Below, piece after piece: positions 57,591 through 64,000 of a stretch of 64,000 nt of DNA; position 1 is the first letter of the stretch, and the number at the start of each line of letters is the position of its first letter. This stretch comes from Ectothiorhodospiraceae bacterium BW-2. Its GTDB lineage: Bacteria; Pseudomonadota; Gammaproteobacteria; Thiohalomonadales; Thiohalomonadaceae. The notes below the pieces were generated by a model, which had not been told where the DNA came from, made no database searches, and worked only from the letters and a program-made list of their open reading frames with translations. Location of the stretch: the NCBI GenBank assembly GCA_008375315.1, contig CP032507.1, positions 1,663,001-1,727,000 on the forward strand, read 5' to 3'. The translations under genes and the position numbers were made by a program.

Positions 57591-57899
57591 TCTGTTCAAA
57601 ACCCCATCGGTTATCTCTGCCAGCAACATAGCACTCAGGTGGAGCTCTCAATCGGCCCCCTCTCCGGCGTGGAACTGGAGCTACTGCAACACGCCTTCCC
57701 TATCGCTGCTGCCGGTAGCTGTGCCGCCACAGCCTGCTTGACCATAACCACCGCAGCGGTCACAATCTACTGCCCTGAGTGTGACCAAACGACAATCGTT
57801 GCCCCTAACCGGCTGCTCTGCCCCCACTGTGGTAACTGGCAGACCCAACTAAAAGCGGGCGATGAGCTGATTTTACAACGCGTAGAACTGGAGGATTAA
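57399..57899 (+). CDS. Chimeric ORF: ParA fragment fused to N-terminally truncated HypA
   Basis: A 166-residue open frame (TTG at 57399). About the last 100 residues are HypA: QVELSIGPLSGVELELLQHAFPIAAAG, then the zinc motif CPEC...CPHC and the tail GDELILQRVELED. HypA delivers nickel to [NiFe]-hydrogenase with HypB. Its nickel site is the N-terminal Met-His-Glu, which is absent here: the first 62 residues are ParA-family sequence. If an internal ATG (57576 or 57582) is used, the product starts MQM or MSV and still lacks His2 and Glu3. It is followed by hypB after 2 bases. It is probably non-functional in nickel delivery, though the zinc domain is intact. Confidence 0.75.
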   Translation: MTGVGDIVEPILQNIATELYLLPGDLNLSGYEEALSAEWPNSMGDNNLYRPMRILSSFWQVMQMSVQNPIGYLCQQHSTQVELSIGPLSGVELELLQHAFPIAAAGSCAATACLTITTAAVTIYCPECDQTTIVAPNRLLCPHCGNWQTQLKAGDELILQRVELED

Positions 57900-57901
57900 C
57901 C

Positions 57902-58714
57902 ATGTGCGATACCTGCGGCTGTAACATTACCCCGGCCAACCGCCATCTGGTCGAAGCCGGAGGCAGACACGCCTACACCGGTAGCGGCAGAGAGTCGGTT
58001 GAAGTGCTGCAAAACCTGCTAAGTGAGAACGACCATCAGGCAGCACATAACCGCCACCATCTGCAACAGCACGGCGTGGTAGCGATTAACCTTATGTCCT
58101 CCCCCGGCTCCGGTAAGACCGCACTGCTGGAACAGACCGCCGCACGACTCGGTAAAGAGCTGAAAATGGCGGTGATTGTCGGCGATCTGGAGACCGAAAA
58201 TGATGCCGCCCGGCTGCGACGCCACGGGATTGAAGCGATTCAAATCTCAACCGGCAGCGCCTGCCACCTCGATGCCCACATGGTGCATCAGGCACTGCAC
58301 CAGCTCGATTTAAGCCAAATTGAGCTACTGTTTATCGAAAATGTTGGTAACTTAGTCTGTCCCGCCAGCTTCGATCTGGGTCACCACCACAATGTTACTC
58401 TGCTTTCGACTACCGAGGGGGATGATAAACCGGCCAAATATCCGGTGATGTTTCGCAGTGCCGATCTAATACTAATCACTAAAAGCGACCTGTTACCGCT
58501 ATTAGATGACTTTTCGCCCGAAGCAGCCACCAATCAGCTACGACAGCTCGCCAATCCCGCCCCGGTGATTGAACTCTCGGCTAAAAGTGGTGCCGGGCTG
58601 GATCACTGGTTTGAATGGTTACAGCAGCAGCGACAACAGCGCCAGCCAGAAACAGCCCTTCCGCCACACGACCACACTCACCCCCATTCTCACCCTCACC
58701 ACAGCCACAGCTAA
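57902..58714 (+). CDS. hypB: Hydrogenase maturation nickel GTPase HypB
   Basis: A 270-aa GTPase that inserts nickel into [NiFe]-hydrogenase. It has the N-terminal high-affinity nickel site (C2, C5, C7), Walker A MSSPGSGKTALL (about residues 65-76), VGDLETENDAARL, STGSACHLDAHMV (metal site at the dimer interface), ENVGNLVCPASFDLG and ITKSDLL (the guanine-specific NKxD position). A histidine-rich tail ends the protein (HDHTHPHSHPHHSHS), a nickel-storage feature that is usually N-terminal. All key residues appear intact. hypD follows after 6 bases. Confidence 0.95.
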   Translation: MCDTCGCNITPANRHLVEAGGRHAYTGSGRESVEVLQNLLSENDHQAAHNRHHLQQHGVVAINLMSSPGSGKTALLEQTAARLGKELKMAVIVGDLETENDAARLRRHGIEAIQISTGSACHLDAHMVHQALHQLDLSQIELLFIENVGNLVCPASFDLGHHHNVTLLSTTEGDDKPAKYPVMFRSADLILITKSDLLPLLDDFSPEAATNQLRQLANPAPVIELSAKSGAGLDHWFEWLQQQRQQRQPETALPPHDHTHPHSHPHHSHS

Positions 58715-58720
58715 CCCAAA

Positions 58721-59788
58721 ATGGCAACGCCAAAAGAGTGGTTGCGCCGTATCGGCCAGCTACAACCTGAACCGGTTAAGATTATGAATGTCTGTGGCGG
58801 CCATGAGCGCGCCATCACCCAAGCGGGTTTGCGTTCAATCCTGCCCGATACCATTGAACTAATCCCCGGCCCCGGCTGCCCCGTCTGCATCTGTCCGGAG
58901 GAGGCGATTGTTGAAGCGATTGATCTGGCACTCAACCAGCCAATAACACTAGTCGCCTTCGGGGATATGTTACGGGTGCCGGTAAATGGCAAAAAGGGTG
59001 AAGTCAACTCATTAGAGCAGGCTCGCGCTGCCGGCGGCGATATCCGGCCGATTGCCACACCGCAGGAGGCGGTTCAACTAGCCAAAGCAGAGCCACAGCG
59101 GCCGGTTATCTTCTTTGTCGCCGGTTTTGAGACCACCTTAGCCCCGGTAGCCGCGATGGTGGCAGAAGGGATCCCCGATAATCTGCTACTCCTTCTAGCC
59201 GGACGACGCACCTGGCCGGCGGTTGATCTACTATTAAACTCCCCGCCGGTGCAGTTTGATGCCCTGATCGCCCCAGGTCATGTCGCCACCGTTATGGGAG
59301 CCGATGAGTGGCAGTTTGTCGTCACAGCGCACCAGATCCCGACCGCAGTGAGCGGCTTTACCCCGGAGTCGCTGTTAGCGGGTTTCTATTCGGTAATTCG
59401 TCAACGCCAGCAACAGCGACTATTTGTCGATAACTGCTATGGCGAACTGGTTAATCCCGATGGCAATCGCCGGGCACAGCAGTGGTTAAATCAGGTATTT
59501 GATATCGTCGATGCAAACTGGCGCGGCATCGGCACCATTGCCGCTTCCGGCTACGCCTTAAAACCAGCGCTACGCCACCATGACGCGCGTCACCACTATC
59601 CCACCCCACCGCAACAGCGCCGCCGCGCCGGTGAAATGCCCCCCGGCTGCGACTGTGCTGCCGTGGTTTTAGGGCAGAAGCGGCCAAATCAGTGCCGCCT
59701 CTACGCGAAAGCGTGTACTCCTCGTACCCCGGTCGGCCCCTGCATGGTCTCGGATGAGGGTGCTTGTCGGATTTGGTGGTCTGGATAA
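58721..59788 (+). CDS. hypD: Hydrogenase maturation factor HypD
   Basis: A 355-aa [4Fe-4S] protein that, with HypC and HypE, builds the Fe(CN)2CO group of [NiFe]-hydrogenases. Signatures are IMNVCGGHE (near residue 20), LIPGPGCPVCICP, FFVAGFETT, ISGxx-like VTAHQIPTAVSGFTPESLL, and the C-terminal MPPGCDCAAVVLGQKRPNQCRLYAKACTPRTPVGPCMVSDEGAC with the cluster cysteines. The C-terminal end is slightly short compared with E. coli (373 aa). hypC, which normally precedes it, is missing, as are hypE, hypF and hydrogenase subunits within this window. Confidence 0.95.
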   Translation: MATPKEWLRRIGQLQPEPVKIMNVCGGHERAITQAGLRSILPDTIELIPGPGCPVCICPEEAIVEAIDLALNQPITLVAFGDMLRVPVNGKKGEVNSLEQARAAGGDIRPIATPQEAVQLAKAEPQRPVIFFVAGFETTLAPVAAMVAEGIPDNLLLLLAGRRTWPAVDLLLNSPPVQFDALIAPGHVATVMGADEWQFVVTAHQIPTAVSGFTPESLLAGFYSVIRQRQQQRLFVDNCYGELVNPDGNRRAQQWLNQVFDIVDANWRGIGTIAASGYALKPALRHHDARHHYPTPPQQRRRAGEMPPGCDCAAVVLGQKRPNQCRLYAKACTPRTPVGPCMVSDEGACRIWWSG

Positions 59789-59839
59789 ATGAGCGATAGC
59801 TTCAATCCGAAAATGGTTAGATTCTCATGAGGTTAAACC

Positions 59840-60181
59840 ATGAATATAATGGAAGTTGATGCTCATAGAGCAAAAATAGCGTATGACCCCGATATCGATA
59901 TGTTCAGAGGCGAGATATTAGGCTTAAACGGAGGTGCCGATTTTTATGGCACTAATCCGGAAGAACTGAAGCGGGAATTCAAAAAATCGCTACAGATATT
60001 TCTACAGGAGTGCCAAGAGAGAGGCATCCCCCCCTATAAAGAGTACTCCGGACGCTTTAACTTAACTATCCCCCCCAAACTCCACCAAGAGATTGCCACA
60101 CGCGCTAATGTCGAGCAAAAGAGTATCAATCAATGGCTGACCGATACTCTGCAAGAAATAATCCAACAGCAACACAATTAA
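59840..60181 (+). CDS. HicB-like antitoxin family protein
   Basis: A 113-aa protein of the HicB group. The N-terminal partial RNase-H-like fold (AKIAYDPDIDMFRGEILGLNGGADFYGTNPEELKREFKKSLQIFLQECQERG) is followed by a ribbon-helix-helix (YSGRFNLTIPPKLHQEIATRANVEQKSINQWLTDTLQ) for DNA binding. GAGG lies 7 nt before the ATG. No HicA toxin ORF is visible on either side, so it is a solitary HicB, common for this COG4226-like subgroup. The glutamine amidotransferase gene follows after 4 bases. Confidence 0.82.
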   Translation: MNIMEVDAHRAKIAYDPDIDMFRGEILGLNGGADFYGTNPEELKREFKKSLQIFLQECQERGIPPYKEYSGRFNLTIPPKLHQEIATRANVEQKSINQWLTDTLQEIIQQQHN

Positions 60182-60185
60182 TACC

Positions 60186-60872
60186 ATGCCCCAAGCACTG
60201 ATACTACAACATGTTCCGTTTGAAGGCGCCGGCTCAATTGAGTCATGGCTCAATACACACCACTACAGCGTGCACTACTGTCAACTCTACAACGGCGATC
60301 CCCTGCCCGATCCTGACACTATTGACCTGCTCATCATCATGGGCGGGCCGATGAGCGTTAACGATGAAGCGGACTACCCTTGGCTTGCTGATGAAAAGCT
60401 CTTTATCGCCACGGCAATTCAGATGGCAGTTCCGACACTCGGGATATGTTTGGGAGCTCAACTCATTGCCAATGCCCTCGGCGCAGCGGTCTACCTTAAC
60501 CCGGTGAAAGAGATCGGTTGGTTTAAGGTTAACGCCGTCGCCTCCACACTGCCACTACCACCGCAATTTAACGCGTTTCACTGGCATGGTGAGACATTTG
60601 ACCTGCCACCGGGAAGTCAACATATCGCCCGCTCCAGCCACTGCCTGAATCAGGGCTTTAGCCTCGGTGATCGCGTTATCGGGCTGCAGTTTCATCTCGA
60701 AACCACCCCCGAATCGGCCACGGCGCTAATTGAAAACTGTCGTGATGAATTAAACGAAAGCGATACCATTCAATCTGAAACCGCCATTTTAGCTGCTCCG
60801 GCGAGCCACTATCAGCAGATGAATCAGATTATGGCTGCGCTGTTAGGCCGTTTAACATCATCTGTTCCTTAA
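60186..60872 (+). CDS. Class I glutamine amidotransferase domain protein (GMP synthase-like)
   Basis: A 228-aa stand-alone GATase. The nucleophile elbow is LGICLGAQLIAN (catalytic Cys), and the triad His and Glu lie in IGLQFHLETTPE. MGGPMSVNDEADYPWL near residue 52 is typical of the YfeJ/GuaA-like subfamily. It lacks a synthetase domain, so the ammonia acceptor is unknown; relatives hydrolyse gamma-glutamyl compounds. It is the last gene inside the inverted-repeat-bounded block. Confidence 0.88.
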   Translation: MPQALILQHVPFEGAGSIESWLNTHHYSVHYCQLYNGDPLPDPDTIDLLIIMGGPMSVNDEADYPWLADEKLFIATAIQMAVPTLGICLGAQLIANALGAAVYLNPVKEIGWFKVNAVASTLPLPPQFNAFHWHGETFDLPPGSQHIARSSHCLNQGFSLGDRVIGLQFHLETTPESATALIENCRDELNESDTIQSETAILAAPASHYQQMNQIMAALLGRLTSSVP

Positions 60873-60938
60873 GCGTACACCGCCTATCCTCTTAACGGTG
60901 AGGTTTTATTCGCCCTCAGCGGAACGGGATAGCAAGCC

Positions 60939-61096
60939 CACGGCGTGTAGGGGCGGGTTTCAAACCCGCCCCTACGAAACCCGGGCATTGTTCATCGTCT
61001 CGTCACCCTCATGAGGCATGATTTCCTCGCCTTCCCTCTCCGCCTCTCCCAGTGGGAAGGGGGTGGAGGGGAGCTGACGAAGAGATGAACAAGGCC
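60939..61096 (-). repeat. 158-bp composite repeat, copy 2 (inverted)
   Basis: The reverse complement of 56473-56630, of identical length and with about six substitutions. Two of these fall exactly at the end of the inner MITE-like part, where AAGACCC in copy 1 is AATGCCC here. It contains the same 29-bp palindrome (60947-60975). Together the copies bracket 56631-60938. The remaining gene-free sequence in 60873-61356 shows no coding I can support. Confidence 0.9.
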
Positions 61097-61356
61097 GGTA
61101 AGCGCAAGAGCTGGCTATACGGAATTCAACAACCATAACCGGGGCGATGGCTGATCGAGCAAACTAATGGAAAAATTTTTTAATACCAAAGGATCGATGA
61201 GCTGTAGCGTTTTGCCTACAAATGGCAACATAATCGAGCACTATGCTGATACCGGTCGCGGAGAGAGTTGCCTAGTGGTCGGCTTCTCTAACAGGGGTAA
61301 ACCGATACACACTGGTTACTTGCTCGGTTTGCAACGCTTTAGGATGGGGGTAATTG

Positions 61357-61429
61357 AGCCACCTGCCAGATTCGAACTGGCGACCCGCTGCTTACGAAGC
61401 AGACGCTCTACCGACTGAGCTAAGGTGGC
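61357..61429 (-). tRNA. tRNA-Thr (anticodon CGU)
   Basis: Minus strand. The acceptor arm GCCACCT pairs perfectly with AGGTGGC. The D arm is GCTC...GAGC, the anticodon stem CTGC/GCAG encloses loop TTCGTAA with CGT (reads ACG), and the T arm is GCCAG-TTCGAAT-CTGGC. The discriminator base is T and the next genomic bases are CAA, so the CCA end is not encoded and must be added. wrbA lies just upstream on the same strand. Confidence 0.93.
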
Positions 61430-61436
61430 TGAGCGG

Positions 61437-62105
<669 letters not shown>

Positions 62106-62135
62106 TCATAACGCATGTAGTGGGGGTCGTCGTGG

Positions 62136-62705
62136 CTACCCCTGTTTTTGTAGCAGCAGCCAGTGGGGAGGAGGGCGTCGGGTCGCTTCGGGTTTAAGTG
62201 AGTATCGCTGTGTGAGTGACGCTGTGCACTGTAGCCAGTTAACTACCGCTCGCGCCTCTAGTTCCCCCTCTCTATGACCGCGATAGAGCATAATGGATAG
62301 ATATCCTTCCGGTTTTAAAAGTTGCAGACTCTGCTCTAATGCCGCTAGGGTCGTGTTCGCCTCAGTGGTATAGCGCCTCTCTGATCTAGGACGGTAGCCG
62401 AGATTAAACATAATCAGCGCAACTCGACCGAGCATCTCTGCGCTTAGTACGGCAACCATATCGGCATGAGTGTGGCAAAAGAGCGTCACCCGATGGAGCG
62501 GCTGCCGAGCTAACTGCTGTTGTAGCGCTGTAATGGCGCTGTTATCAACATCGAAACCAACTACCTGCCCTTGAGTACCGCACTGTTGTGCTAGAAAGAG
62601 GGTATCGTGGCCATTACCTACTGTCGCATCAATGACAGTGGCGTCGGGCGATAGCAGCGGCGCTAACTGCTGCTGCGCCAGCGCTGTTAGAGGTAGATAG
62701 GCGAT
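62136..62705 (-). CDS. YtqB-like SAM-dependent methyltransferase with a non-standard start
   Basis: A class I methyltransferase of about 190 aa. The SAM motif VIDATVGNGHDTLFLAQ and VVGFDVDNSAITAL lie upstream of the first conventional start (GTG 62489). LIMFNLGYRPRS and the end RPPPHWLLLQKQG match YtqB/MraW-like rRNA methyltransferases. The frame is open from within metF, yet between the preceding in-frame stop and the SAM motif I find no ATG, GTG or TTG, only ATA, ATC and CTG. The ATC at 62705 gives a normal-length protein and is used here as a tentative start. A sequence error is the alternative explanation. Confidence 0.75.
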   Translation of the reverse strand: MAYLPLTALAQQQLAPLLSPDATVIDATVGNGHDTLFLAQQCGTQGQVVGFDVDNSAITALQQQLARQPLHRVTLFCHTHADMVAVLSAEMLGRVALIMFNLGYRPRSERRYTTEANTTLAALEQSLQLLKPEGYLSIMLYRGHREGELEARAVVNWLQCTASLTQRYSLKPEATRRPPPHWLLLQKQG

Positions 62706-62710
62706 TGGAG

Positions 62711-63541
62711 CTAACTCTGAAGGTGACGGTGGATATATTCCGTCGGGCCAACCTGATTCATCGTATAAAAATGGAGTCCCGGCGCTCCTAGCTCCAGTAG
62801 CTGCTGACAGAGCTGGAGGGTGAAATCGAGCCCAAACTGGCGTAGTGAGCTAAGATCATCGCCGTAACTCTCCAGTTTCAGTCGCAGCCAGCGCGGAATT
62901 TCAGCCCCACATATAGCCGAAAATCGGGCTAGCTGCTTAATATTGGTGACCGGCATGATGCCAGGATAGATCGGAACGGTAATGCCGCGTTGGTGGCAGC
63001 TATCGAGAAAGTGGCGATAGGCATCGACATTGTAGAAGTACTGGGTAATCGCTGAGTCGGCACCGGCTGCGACCTTTTGGGCAAAATAGTCTAAATCGGC
63101 CTCGGCACTAACCGCCTGCGGGTGAAACTCGGGGTAGGCGGCGACCTCAATCGTAAAGTGTTGACCATGCCGTTGGCGAATAAACTCTACCAGTTCGTTC
63201 GCATGGTTTAGCTCGCCAGTGTCGCGCATGCCTGAGGGCATATCGCCACGAAGGGCGACGATGCGGGTCACGCCCATCTCAACATAGCGCTGTAGTAGTT
63301 TGGCGATATCGTCACGGCTGGCACCGATACAGGAGAGGTGGGGGGCGGTATCGAGACCGGCTGCGAGCATCTCGCTAACCGTCTCTATCGTACCGTGTTG
63401 GGTACTGCCACCGGCTCCGAAGGTGACCGATACATAGGCTGGCTTAAGCTGCTGTAGCTGCTGGCGAGTCTGCTGTAGTGTCTGTTTGGCTTCAGCGCTC
63501 TTTGGGGGGAAAAATTCAAAACTAAATTGGGGTTGAGTCAT
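62711..63541 (-). CDS. metF: 5,10-methylenetetrahydrofolate reductase
   Basis: A 276-aa flavoprotein TIM barrel that makes 5-methyltetrahydrofolate for methionine synthesis. Seen are FSFEFFPPKS (active-site Glu), FGAGGSTQHGTIETV, HLSCIGASRDDI, IVALRGDMP and AADSAITQYFYNVDAY. The C-terminus LHFYTMNQVGPT is typical. It lies 70 bases after ahcY on the same strand, so both serve the methyl cycle (SAH removal and methyl donor supply). The methyltransferase reading frame begins inside its 3' end. Confidence 0.96.
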   Translation of the reverse strand: MTQPQFSFEFFPPKSAEAKQTLQQTRQQLQQLKPAYVSVTFGAGGSTQHGTIETVSEMLAAGLDTAPHLSCIGASRDDIAKLLQRYVEMGVTRIVALRGDMPSGMRDTGELNHANELVEFIRQRHGQHFTIEVAAYPEFHPQAVSAEADLDYFAQKVAAGADSAITQYFYNVDAYRHFLDSCHQRGITVPIYPGIMPVTNIKQLARFSAICGAEIPRWLRLKLESYGDDLSSLRQFGLDFTLQLCQQLLELGAPGLHFYTMNQVGPTEYIHRHLQS

Positions 63542-63560
63542 GGCTCACTCCGTAACAGAG

Positions 63561-63598
63561 CTCCCCGCTATCAAAATAGGTAGCTTGATAGCGGGGAG
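63561..63598 (-). promoter_or_regulatory. Perfect 14-bp hairpin between ahcY and metF
   Basis: CTCCCCGCTATCAA (63561-63574) and its exact complement TTGATAGCGGGGAG (63585-63598) enclose a 10-base loop in the 70-bp ahcY-metF gap. In transcript direction no T run follows, so it is not a typical terminator. It could protect the ahcY 3' end or attenuate metF. Confidence 0.6.
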
Positions 63599-63611
63599 AG
63601 GCGATTAAAAA

Positions 63612-64000
63612 TTAGTAGCGATAGTGGTTCGGTTTATAGGGGCCGTCTGGGCTGACGCCAATATAGTCGGCCTGATAGTCGCTCAGTCGAGTCAAATTGG
63701 CACCAATTTTTTGCAGGTGGAGCCGCGCTACCTCCTCATCCAGATGTTTTGGCAGAGTATAGACCTGATTTTGGTACTCATCCCCTTTAGTCCACAGTTC
63801 GATCTGGGCCAGTGTCTGGTTAGTAAACGAGTTAGACATCACAAAACTGGGGTGGCCGGTGGCGCAGCCTAGGTTAACCAGTCGCCCTTTAGCTAGCAGA
63901 ATAATACGCTTACCATCGGCAAAGATAACATGATCGACCTGCGGCTTAATCTCATCCCACTGGCACTTCTCCTCTAAAGAGGCGACATCAATCTCATTAT
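63612..64000 (-). CDS. ahcY: Adenosylhomocysteinase (C-terminal part; runs off the window)
   Basis: The last 128 codons or so of S-adenosylhomocysteine hydrolase. The visible part contains [101 protein letters not shown], the standard C-terminus with Lys-Tyr residues that contact NAD. It removes SAH formed by methylation reactions. It is upstream of metF in a probable methyl-cycle operon; its start and any leader lie outside the window. Confidence 0.96.
   Translation of the reverse strand, partial: NEIDVASLEEKCQWDEIKPQVDHVIFADGKRIILLAKGRLVNLGCATGHPSFVMSNSFTNQTLAQIELWTKGDEYQNQVYTLPKHLDEEVARLHLQKIGANLTRLSDYQADYIGVSPDGPYKPNHYRY

Noticed and set aside
59789-60185. A HicAB toxin-antitoxin pair
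   Set aside because: No HicA-like ORF is found on either side of the HicB-like gene.
56313-61110. CRISPR array suggested by repeated palindromes
   Set aside because: There are only two copies, far apart and in opposite orientation, with no regularly spaced direct repeats and no cas genes.
61167-61418. Plus-strand open frame of 83 codons between repeat copy 2 and tRNA-Thr
   Set aside because: Its last 20 codons are the antisense of the tRNA-Thr gene and the rest matches no family I recognise; it is most likely a chance frame.
63542-63611. SAH riboswitch in the ahcY-metF gap
   Set aside because: SAH riboswitches lie upstream of ahcY, which is outside the window; this gap shows only a simple hairpin without the conserved core I would expect.

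Overview
The window looks like a chromosomal segment around the replication origin of a sulfur-oxidising gammaproteobacterium. Support comes from a typical gammaproteobacterial core gene order (mraZ-rsmH-ftsL; dnaA-oriC-dnaN-recF-gyrB; glyQ-glyS; hda next to a PerM-type permease and a DUF2066 protein; aroK-aroB-damX; dusB-fis) and from a cytoplasmic SoeABC-type sulfite dehydrogenase. I cannot name the genus from the sequence alone.

Layout. 1-14856 is almost entirely minus strand: the start of the dcw cluster with an MraZ operator and promoter, a fructosamine-kinase-like gene, a membrane-anchored unknown, a LOG-family hydrolase, a CbbQ/NorQ-type ATPase next to a reductase with two tandem ferredoxin domains, trkH-trkA-rsmB, and soeCBA. 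15061-21525 is the plus-strand dnaA-dnaN-recF-gyrB operon, with a probable oriC between dnaA and dnaN. 21541-32000 is mostly minus strand: argS, plsC, gmhB, a MazG-like protein, glyS, glyQ, hda, a PerM permease and DUF2066. The plus-strand pirin gene lies between argS and plsC. Two parS-like palindromes sit at the 5' end of gmhB. 32176-38985 is plus strand: an HDOD protein, tRNA-Leu, aroK, aroB, a WGR protein, a DamX-like protein with two SPOR domains, dusB and fis.

The most interesting region is 39122-54737. Between fis and purH, neighbours in many gammaproteobacteria, lies a seven-gene array, all on the plus strand. It encodes a 2967-residue hybrid NRPS-PKS (A-T-C-A-T-KS-AT-T-TE), two NTF2/SnoaL-like proteins, an FAD oxidoreductase, a P1B-like P-type ATPase without the CPC motif, a proline-cis-4-hydroxylase-like dioxygenase and a sodium:solute symporter. 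The binding-pocket code of the first A domain resembles proline codes, and that of the second is one residue from an isoleucine code. Together with the hydroxylase this suggests a (hydroxy)prolyl-isoleucyl product extended by one unreduced malonyl unit. No such cluster is known to me.

Downstream of purH, two near-identical 158-bp repeats in inverted orientation (56473-56630 and 60939-61096) bracket a 4.3-kb accessory block. It holds a MITE-like element, a Uma2-family gene, an in-frame chimera of a ParA-family fragment with an N-terminally truncated HypA, then hypB, hypD, a HicB-like antitoxin and a class I glutamine amidotransferase. The window ends with tRNA-Thr, a WrbA-type flavoprotein, a methyltransferase without a standard start codon, metF and the 3' part of ahcY, all on the minus strand.
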